A model generated the notes under the pieces. The model was given only the letters and a program-made list of their open reading frames with translations, did no database searches and was not told the DNA's origin. Made by a program: the position numbers and the translations under genes. From NCBI GenBank assembly GCA_022484805.1, contig JAKVKP010000003.1, positions 124,001 to 188,000 of the forward strand: DNA of 64,000 bases, given 5' to 3'. Of this stretch, positions 53,656 through 62,846 are shown in pieces; within the stretch, counting starts at the first letter, position 1, and every line of letters starts with the position of its first letter. This DNA comes from Streptococcaceae bacterium. GTDB taxonomy: Bacteria; Bacillota; Bacilli; Lactobacillales; Streptococcaceae.

Positions 53656-56247
53656 CTAGGCTTTATAATCGTAACAGATTTCGATAATTCCCTTTAATTC
53701 AGAGATTAAAGGTTCTTTTGGATTAGCAGTCGTACATTGATCTTCGTATGCTTTTTCAGCTAGATGATCGATTGTATCGGCCATTAATTTCTTAGTAACG
53801 CCTTGCGCTTTCCAGTTCATGTCAATACCAACTGTAATACCTAAATCATAAACCTTCTTCGCCAAAGCTTCAACAAGTTCTGCATTGTCCTTACCTTGTA
53901 AGCCTAAGAAACGTGCAATGTCTGCATAGTCTTGGTCAGCTCTAAAGTAATCATATTTAGGGAACATTGCATGCTTTTGTGGATCCTTCGCATTGAAACG
54001 GATGATATGTGGTAATAAGATTGCATTTGTACGTCCGTGTGGAATGCCCCATTCACCACCAACCTTGTGGGCGATTGAGTGACAAATACCTAAGAAAGCA
54101 TTGGCAAACGCCATACCTGCCATTGTTGAAGCATTATGCATTTTTTCGCGCGCTTCTGCATCACCAGTTTTTACTGACTTTTCAAGATATTCAAAGACTA
54201 GTTTAATCGCTTGCAATGATAAGCCACGTGTATAGTCACTCGCCATTACTGAAACATAAGATTCAATTGCGTGTGTTAAAACATCCATCCCTGTATCAGC
54301 AGTAACACTTGCTGGTACTGATAATACGAATTGTGGATCAATAATCGCAACATCAGGTGTTAACGCATAGTCAGCTAATGGGTATTTTGTATGATCATCA
54401 GAGTCGGTAATTACGGCAAAAGGTGTTACCTCAGAACCAGTACCTGAAGTTGTCGGAATACATACAAATTTCGCATTGATTGCTGCAGGAATCTTGTAGG
54501 CACGTTTTCTAATATCTAAGAATTTTTGTTTTGCACCGAAGAAGCTTGTTTCTGGATGTTCAAAGAACAACCACATTGCTTTAGCTGCATCCATTGCTGA
54601 ACCACCACCAAGTGCAATAATCGTATCTGGATTAAATGAAGTGAATACTTCTAAACCTTTATAAACAGTATTTGTTGATGGGTTAGGCTCAACGTCAGAG
54701 AAAACTTCGACCTTAACATCATTTTTGCGTTTTGCTAATTCGGCACGAACTAAATCTGCATAACCAAATTGAACCATACCAGGGTCACAAACAAGCATTA
54801 CACGTTCAACGTTTTCCATTTTTTGTAGATATTGTAATGAATTCTTTTCAAAATAAATTTTTGGCGGTAATTTAAACCATTGCATATTATTTCTCCGTTT
54901 AGCTAAAGTTTTAACATTAATTAAGTTAACAGCTGATACGTTTCTTGAAACAGAGTTTTTACCGTACGAACCACAGCCTAATGTCAATGAAGGAATCATT
55001 TCATTGTAAATATTACCAATACCACCTTCAGCAGATGGAGTATTCACAAGGACACGACAAGCCTTCATTCGCAAGCCAAATTTGATTTGTAAGTCTTCAT
55101 CCTCTGTATGGATAACCGCAGTATGTCCTAAACCACCTAATTCAAGCATTGCTTCACATAAATCAAAGCCATGTGCTGTTGAAGTTGCTTTTAACATTGC
55201 TAAGACTGGAGAAAGCTTTTCACGAGAGAGTGGATAATCTGCACCAACACCTTCAAGCTCAGCAATCAACATCTTAGTACCCTTAGGCACCTTGATTCCA
55301 GCTAATTCAGCAATATATTCTGCTGAATAACCAACGATTTTCGGATTAACAGCATATTTGCCTTCATTCATCACTGCATTTTCAAGCTTTTGCAATTCAG
55401 CTTTATCGCTAACGATATAACATTGATGTGCTGCAAACTCTGCCTTAACCTCTTCGTAAACTTCCTTGTCTACAATTACTGCTTGCTCAGAAGCACAAAT
55501 CATACCATTATCAAAAGTTTTTGAAACAATTAAGTCATTAACTGCACGTTTAATTTTAGCGTCCTTACAAATATATGATGGTACATTACCAGGTCCTACA
55601 CCAAGTGCTGGTTTACCTGTTGAATATGCTGATTTAACCATGGCAGCACCACCAGTTGCTAGCACTGTTGCGATACCTGGGTGATTCATCAAAGCAGAAG
55701 TTGCATCAATTGAAGGATGTTCAATCCATTGTACACAATTTTCAGGTGCACCAGCTTTAATTGCCGCATCACGAACAATTTCAGCAGCCTTGGCAGAGCA
55801 CTGTTGTGCAGATGGATGGAAAGCGAATACGATTGGATTACGCGTTTTTAAAGCAATCATTGCTTTAAAAATTGTTGTTGAAGTTGGGTTAGTTGTCGGT
55901 GTAACACCACAGATTACGCCAACTGGTTCTGCAATTTGAACAAGCCCAGTTTGCTTGTCGTCAGAAATCACACCAACTGTTTTATCATGCTTGATACTGT
56001 TCCAAATGTACTCAGAAGCATACATATTTTTGATTGCTTTATCTTCGTAGATACCACGACCAGTTTCTTCAACCGCCATTTTAGCAAGCAACATGTGCTT
56101 ATCTAAAGCAGCCATACTCATTTCATGAACGATATGGTCAACCTCTTCTTGTGTAAAGTTTTCCATTTCCTTCAAAGCGACATTAGCTTTAATTGCTAAA
56201 TCATCAATCATTTTAGCAACATCAACTTTTACTTCTGTTTTTGCCAT
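53656..56247 (-). CDS. adhE: AdhE, bifunctional acetaldehyde-CoA/alcohol dehydrogenase
   Basis: 863-residue fused enzyme reducing acetyl-CoA to acetaldehyde and then ethanol with two NADH; forms spirosomes in relatives. N-terminal aldehyde dehydrogenase (to ~440) with the catalytic Cys in FDNGMICASEQ; C-terminal iron-dependent alcohol dehydrogenase with GGGSAMDAAKAMW, PTTSGTGSEVTPFAV and metal-binding HAIESY, CHSIAHKVGGEWGIPHGR. GGGGG upstream of the ATG. The 356-nt gap before it has three TTGTGA/TCACAA sequences (Rex-like) and a palindrome shared with the second alcohol dehydrogenase, so redox control is likely. Confidence 0.97.
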   Translation of the reverse strand: MAKTEVKVDVAKMIDDLAIKANVALKEMENFTQEEVDHIVHEMSMAALDKHMLLAKMAVEETGRGIYEDKAIKNMYASEYIWNSIKHDKTVGVISDDKQTGLVQIAEPVGVICGVTPTTNPTSTTIFKAMIALKTRNPIVFAFHPSAQQCSAKAAEIVRDAAIKAGAPENCVQWIEHPSIDATSALMNHPGIATVLATGGAAMVKSAYSTGKPALGVGPGNVPSYICKDAKIKRAVNDLIVSKTFDNGMICASEQAVIVDKEVYEEVKAEFAAHQCYIVSDKAELQKLENAVMNEGKYAVNPKIVGYSAEYIAELAGIKVPKGTKMLIAELEGVGADYPLSREKLSPVLAMLKATSTAHGFDLCEAMLELGGLGHTAVIHTEDEDLQIKFGLRMKACRVLVNTPSAEGGIGNIYNEMIPSLTLGCGSYGKNSVSRNVSAVNLINVKTLAKRRNNMQWFKLPPKIYFEKNSLQYLQKMENVERVMLVCDPGMVQFGYADLVRAELAKRKNDVKVEVFSDVEPNPSTNTVYKGLEVFTSFNPDTIIALGGGSAMDAAKAMWLFFEHPETSFFGAKQKFLDIRKRAYKIPAAINAKFVCIPTTSGTGSEVTPFAVITDSDDHTKYPLADYALTPDVAIIDPQFVLSVPASVTADTGMDVLTHAIESYVSVMASDYTRGLSLQAIKLVFEYLEKSVKTGDAEAREKMHNASTMAGMAFANAFLGICHSIAHKVGGEWGIPHGRTNAILLPHIIRFNAKDPQKHAMFPKYDYFRADQDYADIARFLGLQGKDNAELVEALAKKVYDLGITVGIDMNWKAQGVTKKLMADTIDHLAEKAYEDQCTTANPKEPLISELKGIIEICYDYKA

Positions 56248-56332
56248 TGGTAAATCCCCCTAAAGTTTTTATCTAGTTGTTAAGCATTTCACATTTCCTA
56301 TTATACACATATAAAACAAAATGTAAACCTTT

Positions 56333-56527
56333 TTGTGAAATTATTTTCAAGTATATTTTTAACTGAATATTCAGAAAAATTAGATTATTTTTAAAAATAA
56401 ATCCTTTTCAGCTTAAATAAAACCGCTTTATTATCATAAATCCGTCTTGTTACTGGTTTTTTGTCCCATTGGGATGAAATACAATTAAGTATTTGTGAAA
56501 TAGTATACAATTATAAAAGATTCACAA
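56333..56527. promoter_or_regulatory. Upstream regulatory region of adhE with Rex-like sites
   Basis: Three sequences resemble the Rex operator TTGTGA-N6-TCACAA: TTGTGAAATTATTTTCAA (56333-56350), TTGTGA-AATAGT-ATACAA (56493-56510) and a lone TCACAA (56522-56527). A separate perfect palindrome CTGAATATTCAG is at 56363-56374. None is a full consensus Rex site, so this is a prediction. Confidence 0.5.
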
Positions 56528-56558
56528 TGTGTCAATCCCTTCATGATGATACAAAAAA

Positions 56559-56584
56559 AGAAACACAAGTTCACTTGCATTTCT
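56559..56584 (-). terminator. Terminator of yajC
   Basis: Hairpin AGAAA..CAAGT / ACTTG..TTTCT with a 2-nt loop; the minus strand continues with TTTTTTT. Confidence 0.75.
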
Positions 56585-56603
56585 CTTTAATAATGATATT
56601 TAA

Positions 56604-56960
56604 TTATTCAGCTGTTTTATCTTCTGAAGTCTCATTTGACTCAATTTCTGAAACAGGTTCATCAGATGCAACTACTGTTTCATCAATTTCAACTGATTCG
56701 GTAGCTGAAGTTGAAGGTTTAACTGTTTTAACTGCTGCACGATCAAATTCTAAATATACGCCTTCGCAATCTAAAGTAATCGTATTATTTGCTTCGTCAA
56801 GTTCACTCAAAACACCATGTAAACCACCAATAGTAATGATTTCATCACCAGGCTTCATATTATTTAGAAGTTCCTGTCTTTCCTGCGCTTGCTTTTTTTG
56901 ACCACGTTGCATAAACCACATTAAGCCGACCATCGCAACGATTATAATTATAAACTGCAT
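56604..56960 (-). CDS. yajC: YajC, Sec translocon accessory subunit
   Basis: 118-residue single-span membrane protein associated with SecDF. Seen: N-terminal helix (FIIIIVAMVGLMWFM), then RGQKKQAQERQELLNNMKPGDEIITIGGLHGVLSELD, the family signature, and an acidic tail rich in E, S and T. ATG at 56960 with GGAGG 6 nt upstream; the ATG two codons before it overlaps the spacer. Single gene with its own terminator. Confidence 0.94.
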   Translation of the reverse strand: MQFIIIIVAMVGLMWFMQRGQKKQAQERQELLNNMKPGDEIITIGGLHGVLSELDEANNTITLDCEGVYLEFDRAAVKTVKPSTSATESVEIDETVVASDEPVSEIESNETSEDKTAE

Positions 56961-57153
56961 TTTCATCCTCCATTATTTGTGACCCATTCATTATATAATG
57001 CTAACAGAAAACTGTTAAACTTTCAAACTTAAATTTTGTGTTTTATAAATTGTTTTATCGAATTAACAGACTTCATTTAGCAAGAAAATAGCAGTATAAA
57101 ATATATTATTTTTTCTTATTTAGTGGTAAACTTTTTTTATTAGGAGGTTTACG

Positions 57154-58929
57154 ATGATTGATTTGATTCATCCACAAAAAAATGATGAGATTGCTTTGGT
57201 TTTTCAAAATCAGGAAATCAGCTATCAAGCACTAAAATTAAACTGCAAAAAATATCAAGAGCTAGTGACTAAGCTTAGTAAGCGCTACGTTTTTATCAGA
57301 CCTGAAGCCAACTTAGAATTTATTTATTTATTCTATGCCTTGATTACTACCAATCATGTGCCAGTACTCCTACCAGATGGTCTATTAATTGAAACGTTAG
57401 AAATATTAATTAACCAAAATGCAATTGCAAATGAAGCAATTTTTTGGATGATGAAGCAAGATGACCTTAATTTAAAGCTCACAATCCCTAAAACATCACT
57501 CGCTGAATTAGAAAAAAGCAATAAGCAAACCAGCTTTTTAAGAGAATCAGAATTATTATTCATCGGCTTTACAAGTGGTACAACTGGACTACCAAAAGGA
57601 TATTATCGTGGAAAAGCCTCGTGGGTAAACAGCTTCAATGCGCTGTCCCAACTAGTACCACAGCAGGCAGGTAGTAAGGTTGCTGCCTTCGGTCCAATTG
57701 GCTACTCACTTAATTTATATGCCTTAGTTCAAGCACTCTATTTCGGGCAGACCTATTATCTTTATGAAAAATTCTCAGTTAAATCACTTCATGAATTACT
57801 CATCAAACAAGGGCATTGTAATTTATACCTTGTACCAACAATGATAAATGCATACTTAAACTATGCCGAAGAAAAACAAACTAGCTTAGAAAGTCCTGAT
57901 TTGACCATTTTCCTGAGTGGGGCCTCATTTCATCAAAAATCATTTCAGCGTTGTCAAAAAGTGCTTAAGGGTGCACGACTTTTTAATTTTTATGGTACAA
58001 GCGAAACAAGCTTTATTTCAATCAATCAAATTAAAGCAGCAACAAATCCTGATGATTTAGGAGAACTTTTTCCAAATGTTACGCTAAAATTAAAGGACAA
58101 GCATGCTTCGGTTGCAAGCGATATGCTATTTTCCGGTTATTTTAATAAACCACCACAAAAAATAAAGGATTTTCAGCTGAGCGATGATTTAATACTTAAT
58201 AAAAGAAATGTTACCTTAATCGGACGTCACCAAATGATGATTAAAAAGGGTGGTGAAAAAATTGCAATTGAAGCTTTGGAAAATTTTCTAAGTTCAATTG
58301 ATTCAATTCAGGCTTGTCTCGTTTTTGCTGAAGCTGATGAATACTATGGAGAAACAATTAGTGCAGCGATTGTCTGGCGGAAGGAACGTCAGAGCATTAA
58401 AGTAATCAATCAATTAATTATAGAAAAGCTTGCAAAAATCAAACAGCTTCATCATCTCTACACCGTCACTGAGCTACCATTAAAAACAAATCAAAAATAT
58501 GAACGACAAAATGTACGTCGTCTACTTCAAAGTCAAGTGATTGAAAGCTCGACAGGCGAACTAGCACTCACACATTCATTTTGGTTGAGTAAAATCAAAA
58601 TAGAAGAATATCAAAATAGCTTAGGCTATCAAAGCAGTCAGATGCCTTTAAGCTATTTCACACATCTATGGCAGAGCTTTGCATTAAAACAAATTGATGA
58701 AATGGAACCTATTTTGATGAATGAAAAAGTAAAAATGCTACATCAGCCACCACTTGATCAGGACTATCAGCTCATCTTAAAAATACAACGAGGTAACGAA
58801 GGACATCGAATTAAGTCCAGCTTGGATTGCCAAATTGATATGATTCAGCAGGAAAAAATATTCTTGATGGTTCAATTCAAGCTTGGATTTAAAAAAGCTG
58901 AAATTGAGGCGGTGCTAGAAAAATTATGA
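57154..58929 (+). CDS. Acyl-AMP ligase with fused C-terminal hot-dog-like domain
   Basis: 591 residues. Residues 1-460 are an ANL-superfamily adenylating enzyme: P-loop TSGTTGLPKG (140-149), FYGTSE (279-284), GRHQMMIKKGGEKI (358-371) and the C-terminal catalytic lysine region LPLKTNQKYERQNVRR (441-456). It should activate a carboxylic acid as AMP ester and load CoA or a carrier. Residues ~471-591 read like the non-catalytic half of a MaoC-type double hot-dog (FWLSKIKIEEYQNSLGYQSS..., VKMLHQPPLDQDYQLILKIQ). The next gene, overlapping by 4 nt, is the catalytic MaoC half. AGGAGG upstream. Substrate unknown; no acyl-carrier protein is nearby. Confidence 0.75.
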   Translation: MIDLIHPQKNDEIALVFQNQEISYQALKLNCKKYQELVTKLSKRYVFIRPEANLEFIYLFYALITTNHVPVLLPDGLLIETLEILINQNAIANEAIFWMMKQDDLNLKLTIPKTSLAELEKSNKQTSFLRESELLFIGFTSGTTGLPKGYYRGKASWVNSFNALSQLVPQQAGSKVAAFGPIGYSLNLYALVQALYFGQTYYLYEKFSVKSLHELLIKQGHCNLYLVPTMINAYLNYAEEKQTSLESPDLTIFLSGASFHQKSFQRCQKVLKGARLFNFYGTSETSFISINQIKAATNPDDLGELFPNVTLKLKDKHASVASDMLFSGYFNKPPQKIKDFQLSDDLILNKRNVTLIGRHQMMIKKGGEKIAIEALENFLSSIDSIQACLVFAEADEYYGETISAAIVWRKERQSIKVINQLIIEKLAKIKQLHHLYTVTELPLKTNQKYERQNVRRLLQSQVIESSTGELALTHSFWLSKIKIEEYQNSLGYQSSQMPLSYFTHLWQSFALKQIDEMEPILMNEKVKMLHQPPLDQDYQLILKIQRGNEGHRIKSSLDCQIDMIQQEKIFLMVQFKLGFKKAEIEAVLEKL

Positions 58930-59222
58930 AATTCTCGTTTACCATCAGCCAAGAGACATTGAAGCACTACGCACAGATTAGTGGCGATTTCAATGCAATT
59001 CATCAAAGCGGACTCGTTTATGGCGCATTAGTGCTTGCCATGATTGAAGCTCAAATTGAGGCACAGGTTTTAACAATTAAAGCACATTTTGATCGACCAA
59101 TCTTTATAAATCAATTGATAGAGGTTGAAATTCAAGGCGAAGCATTAATTGTGACAGTGAAACAAAAACGATGTATCCACGGCTTAATTAAATATCAAAA
59201 AAACGCAAGCTCTCCTCTTTAG
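58926..59222 (+). CDS. Small MaoC-like hot-dog dehydratase
   Basis: 98 residues, a minimal MaoC hot-dog. Seen: FTISQETLKHYAQISGDFNAIHQS with the hydratase dyad Asp21/His26 (D-x-N-x-x-H), VYGALVLAMIEAQ (the 'G-L' helix) and IKAHFDRPIFINQLIEVEIQGE (the strand that lines the tunnel). Single MaoC domains act on (R)-3-hydroxyacyl thioesters. Its start overlaps the ligase stop by 4 nt, so the two are made together, and it could pair with the ligase's C-terminal domain as HadA/HadB do in mycobacteria (inference). Confidence 0.75.
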   Translation: MKFSFTISQETLKHYAQISGDFNAIHQSGLVYGALVLAMIEAQIEAQVLTIKAHFDRPIFINQLIEVEIQGEALIVTVKQKRCIHGLIKYQKNASSPL

Positions 59223-59240
59223 AGAAGGACTTGCTTTTTT
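59205..59240 (+). terminator. Terminator of the ligase/MaoC pair
   Basis: GCAAG..TCTC pairs with GAGA..CTTGC; TTTTTT follows. The stop codon of the MaoC gene is in the loop. Confidence 0.75.
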
Positions 59241-59393
59241 AATGCAATCAAATATCTTAACATGATGGTGTCAGTTTGTACTATTCTATAGAACAAAAAA
59301 TCATAGATTATTTTATTTTCATGAAACATATTCATTTTCTGAAAATATTGATAGACTTACATTACACAGTTTTCAAGGGTTTTTTGATATTAG

Positions 59394-60569
59394 CTACATG
59401 CCTTGTTGGATGTAAAAAGCGAGTAAGAGCTTAAATTTTTGGTCGCTTGAATTAAAATCGACATTCAAAATTTCGCGAATTTTTTTCAGGCGATATTGGA
59501 CTGTGTTACGGTGCGTAAACATTATCTCACTTGTCTTAATTAAACTCGAGTTGTTAGATAAGTAAATGTGAAGCGTTTCGGTTAAATTGGCATCATTTTC
59601 TTCATCGTATTCAATTAACGGTGCGAGTATTTCATCATGGATATCACTTAATAGTTGTGTATCTTCAATCGCTAGAAATAATTTATTAATACTAGTTGCT
59701 TCATAGCGATGAATTGCAGAATTACCCGATTTAAAAGTCGAATCAATGGCATTCATTGCTTGCTTATATGCCAAAGACAGCTGATAAATTGATTCTACAT
59801 AGTCACTGATGCCAACATGCAAATGCCAAGCCTCAAAGCGATGGTTGACGAGCTCAACCAGTGTTTCAATAAAGGATTCAAAGTCTGATTGAATAACTTG
59901 ATTACAAACAATGAAAAAGTAATCCTGATATTCAAAAATACAGGCGATTAAATGATGCTTATGGACAGCCGTTTCTAATCGAGAACGAAAAATCTCATAG
60001 TCCTTAAAATCAAGATCCAAGAAATTTACATGTTGACTGCGTAATAGGATAACTGTTGACTGCGCGTCCAAGCTAAAGCTATTACGCTCTAGCTGAGAAG
60101 CATAGGCATCCTTATTATTAGGCTCAAAAATGGCATTTTTAATGCCACCCATCAATGAAAAGGAAAGCTTTTCTGTCATAAAGAGTCGCGAAATATAATC
60201 TCTCAATAAGTCAACTAGGTGAATTTCCCAAGGGATAACAAACAAAGGTAAATTGGCTGCATTACATAAATCAATAATTTTTTGAGGGATGTGATCAATG
60301 TTTCCACCTGTCATAATAATTAAACCTGCAAAGTCTACCCGAGGATAGTCAATAATTTTTTTTACAAATTGGAACAAACTTTTTTCATCTGTCACAAAGG
60401 CACAGGTAGTAATTAATAACTCATCGCCATACAAATCATCAAGATAGTCAATGCGTTCAATTGTATAAACCCAATTAAACATATTATCGATGGCTTCACT
60501 ACCTGCCAAAAGACTCATTTTATATCTTTCACGAGTTGCGTAGAAAACTGGTCTTAACTCGATTGCCAT
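59394..60569 (-). CDS. PucR-family transcriptional regulator
   Basis: 391 residues: N-terminal PucR sensing domain (AGSEAIDNMFNWVYTIERIDYLDDLYGDELLITTCAFVTDEKSLFQFVKKI...AGLIIMTGGNIDHIPQKIIDLCNAANLPLFVIPW), a central GGDEF-like linker, and a C-terminal PucR HTH (LTETLHIYLSNNSSLIKTSEIMFTHRNTVQYRLKKIREIL). Relatives activate purine, amino-acid or alanine-dehydrogenase genes. ATG at 60569, 8 nt after GGGGTG; a longer frame lacks a site. Divergent from the iron-dependent alcohol dehydrogenase, with a palindrome between them, so it likely controls that gene. Confidence 0.88.
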   Translation of the reverse strand: MAIELRPVFYATRERYKMSLLAGSEAIDNMFNWVYTIERIDYLDDLYGDELLITTCAFVTDEKSLFQFVKKIIDYPRVDFAGLIIMTGGNIDHIPQKIIDLCNAANLPLFVIPWEIHLVDLLRDYISRLFMTEKLSFSLMGGIKNAIFEPNNKDAYASQLERNSFSLDAQSTVILLRSQHVNFLDLDFKDYEIFRSRLETAVHKHHLIACIFEYQDYFFIVCNQVIQSDFESFIETLVELVNHRFEAWHLHVGISDYVESIYQLSLAYKQAMNAIDSTFKSGNSAIHRYEATSINKLFLAIEDTQLLSDIHDEILAPLIEYDEENDANLTETLHIYLSNNSSLIKTSEIMFTHRNTVQYRLKKIREILNVDFNSSDQKFKLLLAFYIQQGM

Positions 60570-60599
60570 TATAGCTTCACCCCATTTCACAATTTTTTG

Positions 60600-60613
60600 T
60601 CTGAATTTTCAGA
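60600..60613. promoter_or_regulatory. Palindrome in the PucR/alcohol-dehydrogenase divergent region
   Basis: TCTGAATTTTCAGA, perfect 6-bp arms with TT centre (one base beyond the core on each side). The 12-bp core CTGAA-WW-TTCAG recurs upstream of adhE at 56363-56374. Candidate binding site of the PucR-type protein. A TCACAA half-site lies at 60587-60592. Confidence 0.55.
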
Positions 60614-60689
60614 TAAATTAAATTATATAATATTTCAATAACATTGTAAATCCTACACTCATTTCAAGAATAAAAAAGGAGTTTTAGTG

Positions 60690-61787
60690 ATGAAAGTTAA
60701 TTTTTCTCTACCCACTTCTGTTCAGCTCGGGGACGATATTATTCAGCAATCGAGCCCACAATGGATTATTGGTTTCAAAGCTTTAATTGTAACAGGTAAG
60801 CACTCAGCCATTGCCAGCGGTGCCTTAAAGGACATTACCGATTGCCTTGAAAAAGAAGATATCAAATATCATCTTTTTGACGAGGTGGAAAACAACCCAA
60901 CAATCAAAACTTGTCAAGCCGGTGCCAAAGTGGCGAAAGCTAAAAATTGCGACTTCATAATTGCAATAGGAGGTGGTTCACCTTTAGATGCTGCCAAGGC
61001 AATAGCCGTGCTTGCGACAGACGTTTCAGCACAAAACATGGTTCAAAATAGTTTTGATACCGCTCTACCAGTCATTGCAGTTCCTACTACTTCAGGTACT
61101 GGCTCCGAGGTTACTTGTTATTCAGTAATGACTCGGGAGGATTTGGGTACAAAATTAAGCTTTGGAAATAGCTACACCTATCCAAAATTTGCCTTACTGG
61201 ACCCGAAGTATACCTATACTGTAGGTGAAAAGACAACAATTGAGACCGCAATTGATACCTTTTCCCACCTTTTTGAAGGCTACCTGTCAGTCAAAAGCAA
61301 TCCAATCACAGATATCATTGCTTTAGAAGGGCTCAAAAAATTTGGTGAAATCTTACCATACTTACTCAAACGGCAATTTACCTCTGATGTTCGAGAAAAA
61401 TTAATGTACCTTTCTTTACTCGGAGGCTTTGTTCTATCACAAACTGGTGTCACTGTCGTACATGCGATGGGCTATGCTTATACTTATCATCATCATACCG
61501 CTCACGGTGCCGCCAATGGTTTTCTAATGAACACTTATATCGGTTATTTGGAATCAATTGAGCCAGGTAAGCTCGCAATGGCAATGTCTACCATTGGGCT
61601 AGCTCGAAATGAGCTTAAACTTGCATTAGATGACTTGCTTGGTTTACCACCAATCATCGAAGCCGATATTTTAGAGCAATATACGCAAGAAACACTAATT
61701 AATCAAAAAAGTGTCGAGAATACACTTGGTGGCTTAACTTCAAAGGAGATTCTAAATCTTTGGCAGATTCAAAGCAAAATAAACTAA
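60690..61787 (+). CDS. Iron-dependent alcohol dehydrogenase
   Basis: 365-residue single-domain Fe-ADH. Seen: NAD loop IAIGGGSPLDAAKAIA, PTTSGTGSEVT and the metal site AIDTFSHLFEGYL...VVHAMGYAYTYHHHTAHGAANG (Asp, His, His, His). Oxidises or reduces a C3-C5 alcohol/aldehyde pair in relatives. ATG at 60690 has AAGGAG 8 nt upstream. Divergent from PucR; the downstream SBP and aminotransferase genes suggest that it reduces a semialdehyde formed by transamination (inference). Confidence 0.9.
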   Translation: MKVNFSLPTSVQLGDDIIQQSSPQWIIGFKALIVTGKHSAIASGALKDITDCLEKEDIKYHLFDEVENNPTIKTCQAGAKVAKAKNCDFIIAIGGGSPLDAAKAIAVLATDVSAQNMVQNSFDTALPVIAVPTTSGTGSEVTCYSVMTREDLGTKLSFGNSYTYPKFALLDPKYTYTVGEKTTIETAIDTFSHLFEGYLSVKSNPITDIIALEGLKKFGEILPYLLKRQFTSDVREKLMYLSLLGGFVLSQTGVTVVHAMGYAYTYHHHTAHGAANGFLMNTYIGYLESIEPGKLAMAMSTIGLARNELKLALDDLLGLPPIIEADILEQYTQETLINQKSVENTLGGLTSKEILNLWQIQSKIN

Positions 61788-61899
61788 ATATGGTTACACC
61801 GACAAGTTGTCGAAAAATAAAACAGTCTCGTCAATCGCCAACATCAGATTGCTTAGTTGGCTAGTAATCTAACTTCAGCTTTTTAAAAAGGAGAATATT

Positions 61900-62763
61900 A
61901 TGAAAAAAAGAAAATCATTATTATTTGGCTTATCTATTGCATTTTTTGGTATTTTATTGACCGCCTGTGGTGGTTCAAGCGAAGAAAGTAGCAACGAAAA
62001 AGTCAATGCACTCGAAGAAATCAAAAAGACAAAAACAATCACTGTCGCAACGCAAAATGATGCACCTTTTGCTTATATGGATGAAAGTACAAATGAGCTA
62101 ACAGGGATTGATGCTGATATTTTAAGAGAAATTGGTAAGCGCGCTGGTTTTGAAACCTTAGAAATGAAGCAATTTGCTTTTGAAAATCTCTTATTAGAGC
62201 TTAATAAGGGTAATGCTGATATCGTGGCTGATGGAATGTATATTCGCGATGCACGTCTAGAAATTGCCTACTTCTCAGACGTTTGGTACGAGTATGGTGA
62301 TACCATTATCACTAAAAAAGACTCAGGCTTAACTAACTTTGATGATTTAAAAGATAAAACAATTGGTGCTCAAAAAGGAACCGCATTTTATGATTTCGCT
62401 TTAGCTTGGAAGGAAGAAGGTAAAGTCAAGGATGTTGTTACTTTTGGTAAAACAACTGAACTTATGTTGGGTGTAAATACTGGTAAGGTTGATGCGATTA
62501 TTGTTGAATTGCCAATCGCTTCATATCTAATGAAAACAGATAATTCACTAGATGTTGAAATCATGGAAAGCTATGTACCAAAAGAAAAAGGACGAATTGC
62601 TTCTGCTATTAGCTTTGATAATAAAGAATTATTAGATGAGGTTAATAAATACCTTAATGAAATGAAAGAGGACGGAACTTTATTAACAATTCTTGAAAAA
62701 TATGGCTTGACGGAAGAAAACTTTGTTTCTGTTGAGGATGGAAAAACTGAAAACATTAAATAA
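61900..62763 (+). CDS. Amino-acid ABC transporter substrate-binding lipoprotein
   Basis: 287-residue exported lipoprotein: lipobox LLTAC with modified Cys23, then a family-3 solute-binding domain (TITVATQNDAPFAYMDESTNELTGIDADILREIGKRAGFETLEMKQFAFENLLLELNKGNADIVADGMYI, two-lobe periplasmic-binding fold). The ligand is probably a polar or charged amino acid or amine, not determinable here. No permease or ATPase gene is in the window; they may lie beyond the right edge. AAGGAG upstream. Confidence 0.88.
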   Translation: MKKRKSLLFGLSIAFFGILLTACGGSSEESSNEKVNALEEIKKTKTITVATQNDAPFAYMDESTNELTGIDADILREIGKRAGFETLEMKQFAFENLLLELNKGNADIVADGMYIRDARLEIAYFSDVWYEYGDTIITKKDSGLTNFDDLKDKTIGAQKGTAFYDFALAWKEEGKVKDVVTFGKTTELMLGVNTGKVDAIIVELPIASYLMKTDNSLDVEIMESYVPKEKGRIASAISFDNKELLDEVNKYLNEMKEDGTLLTILEKYGLTEENFVSVEDGKTENIK

Positions 62764-62777
62764 TTTATAAAAATAAA

Positions 62778-62827
62778 TGCCATAGCCTCGCAATCAGATG
62801 ATTACAGGGCTATGGCAATATTTAAAA
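62778..62827 (+). other. Hairpin between lipoprotein and aminotransferase genes
   Basis: Perfect 10-bp stem TGCCATAGCC / GGCTATGGCA with a 30-nt loop and no strong T-run; could act as an attenuator or transcript stabiliser between the two genes. Confidence 0.55.
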
Positions 62828-62846
62828 TTAAGGGAGCAGATTGACT

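Noticed and set aside
59222-59394. Ligase/MaoC pair and PucR-FeADH group read as one operon
   Set aside because: A terminator closes the ligase/MaoC pair and the PucR gene is on the opposite strand, so I treat them as separate units.
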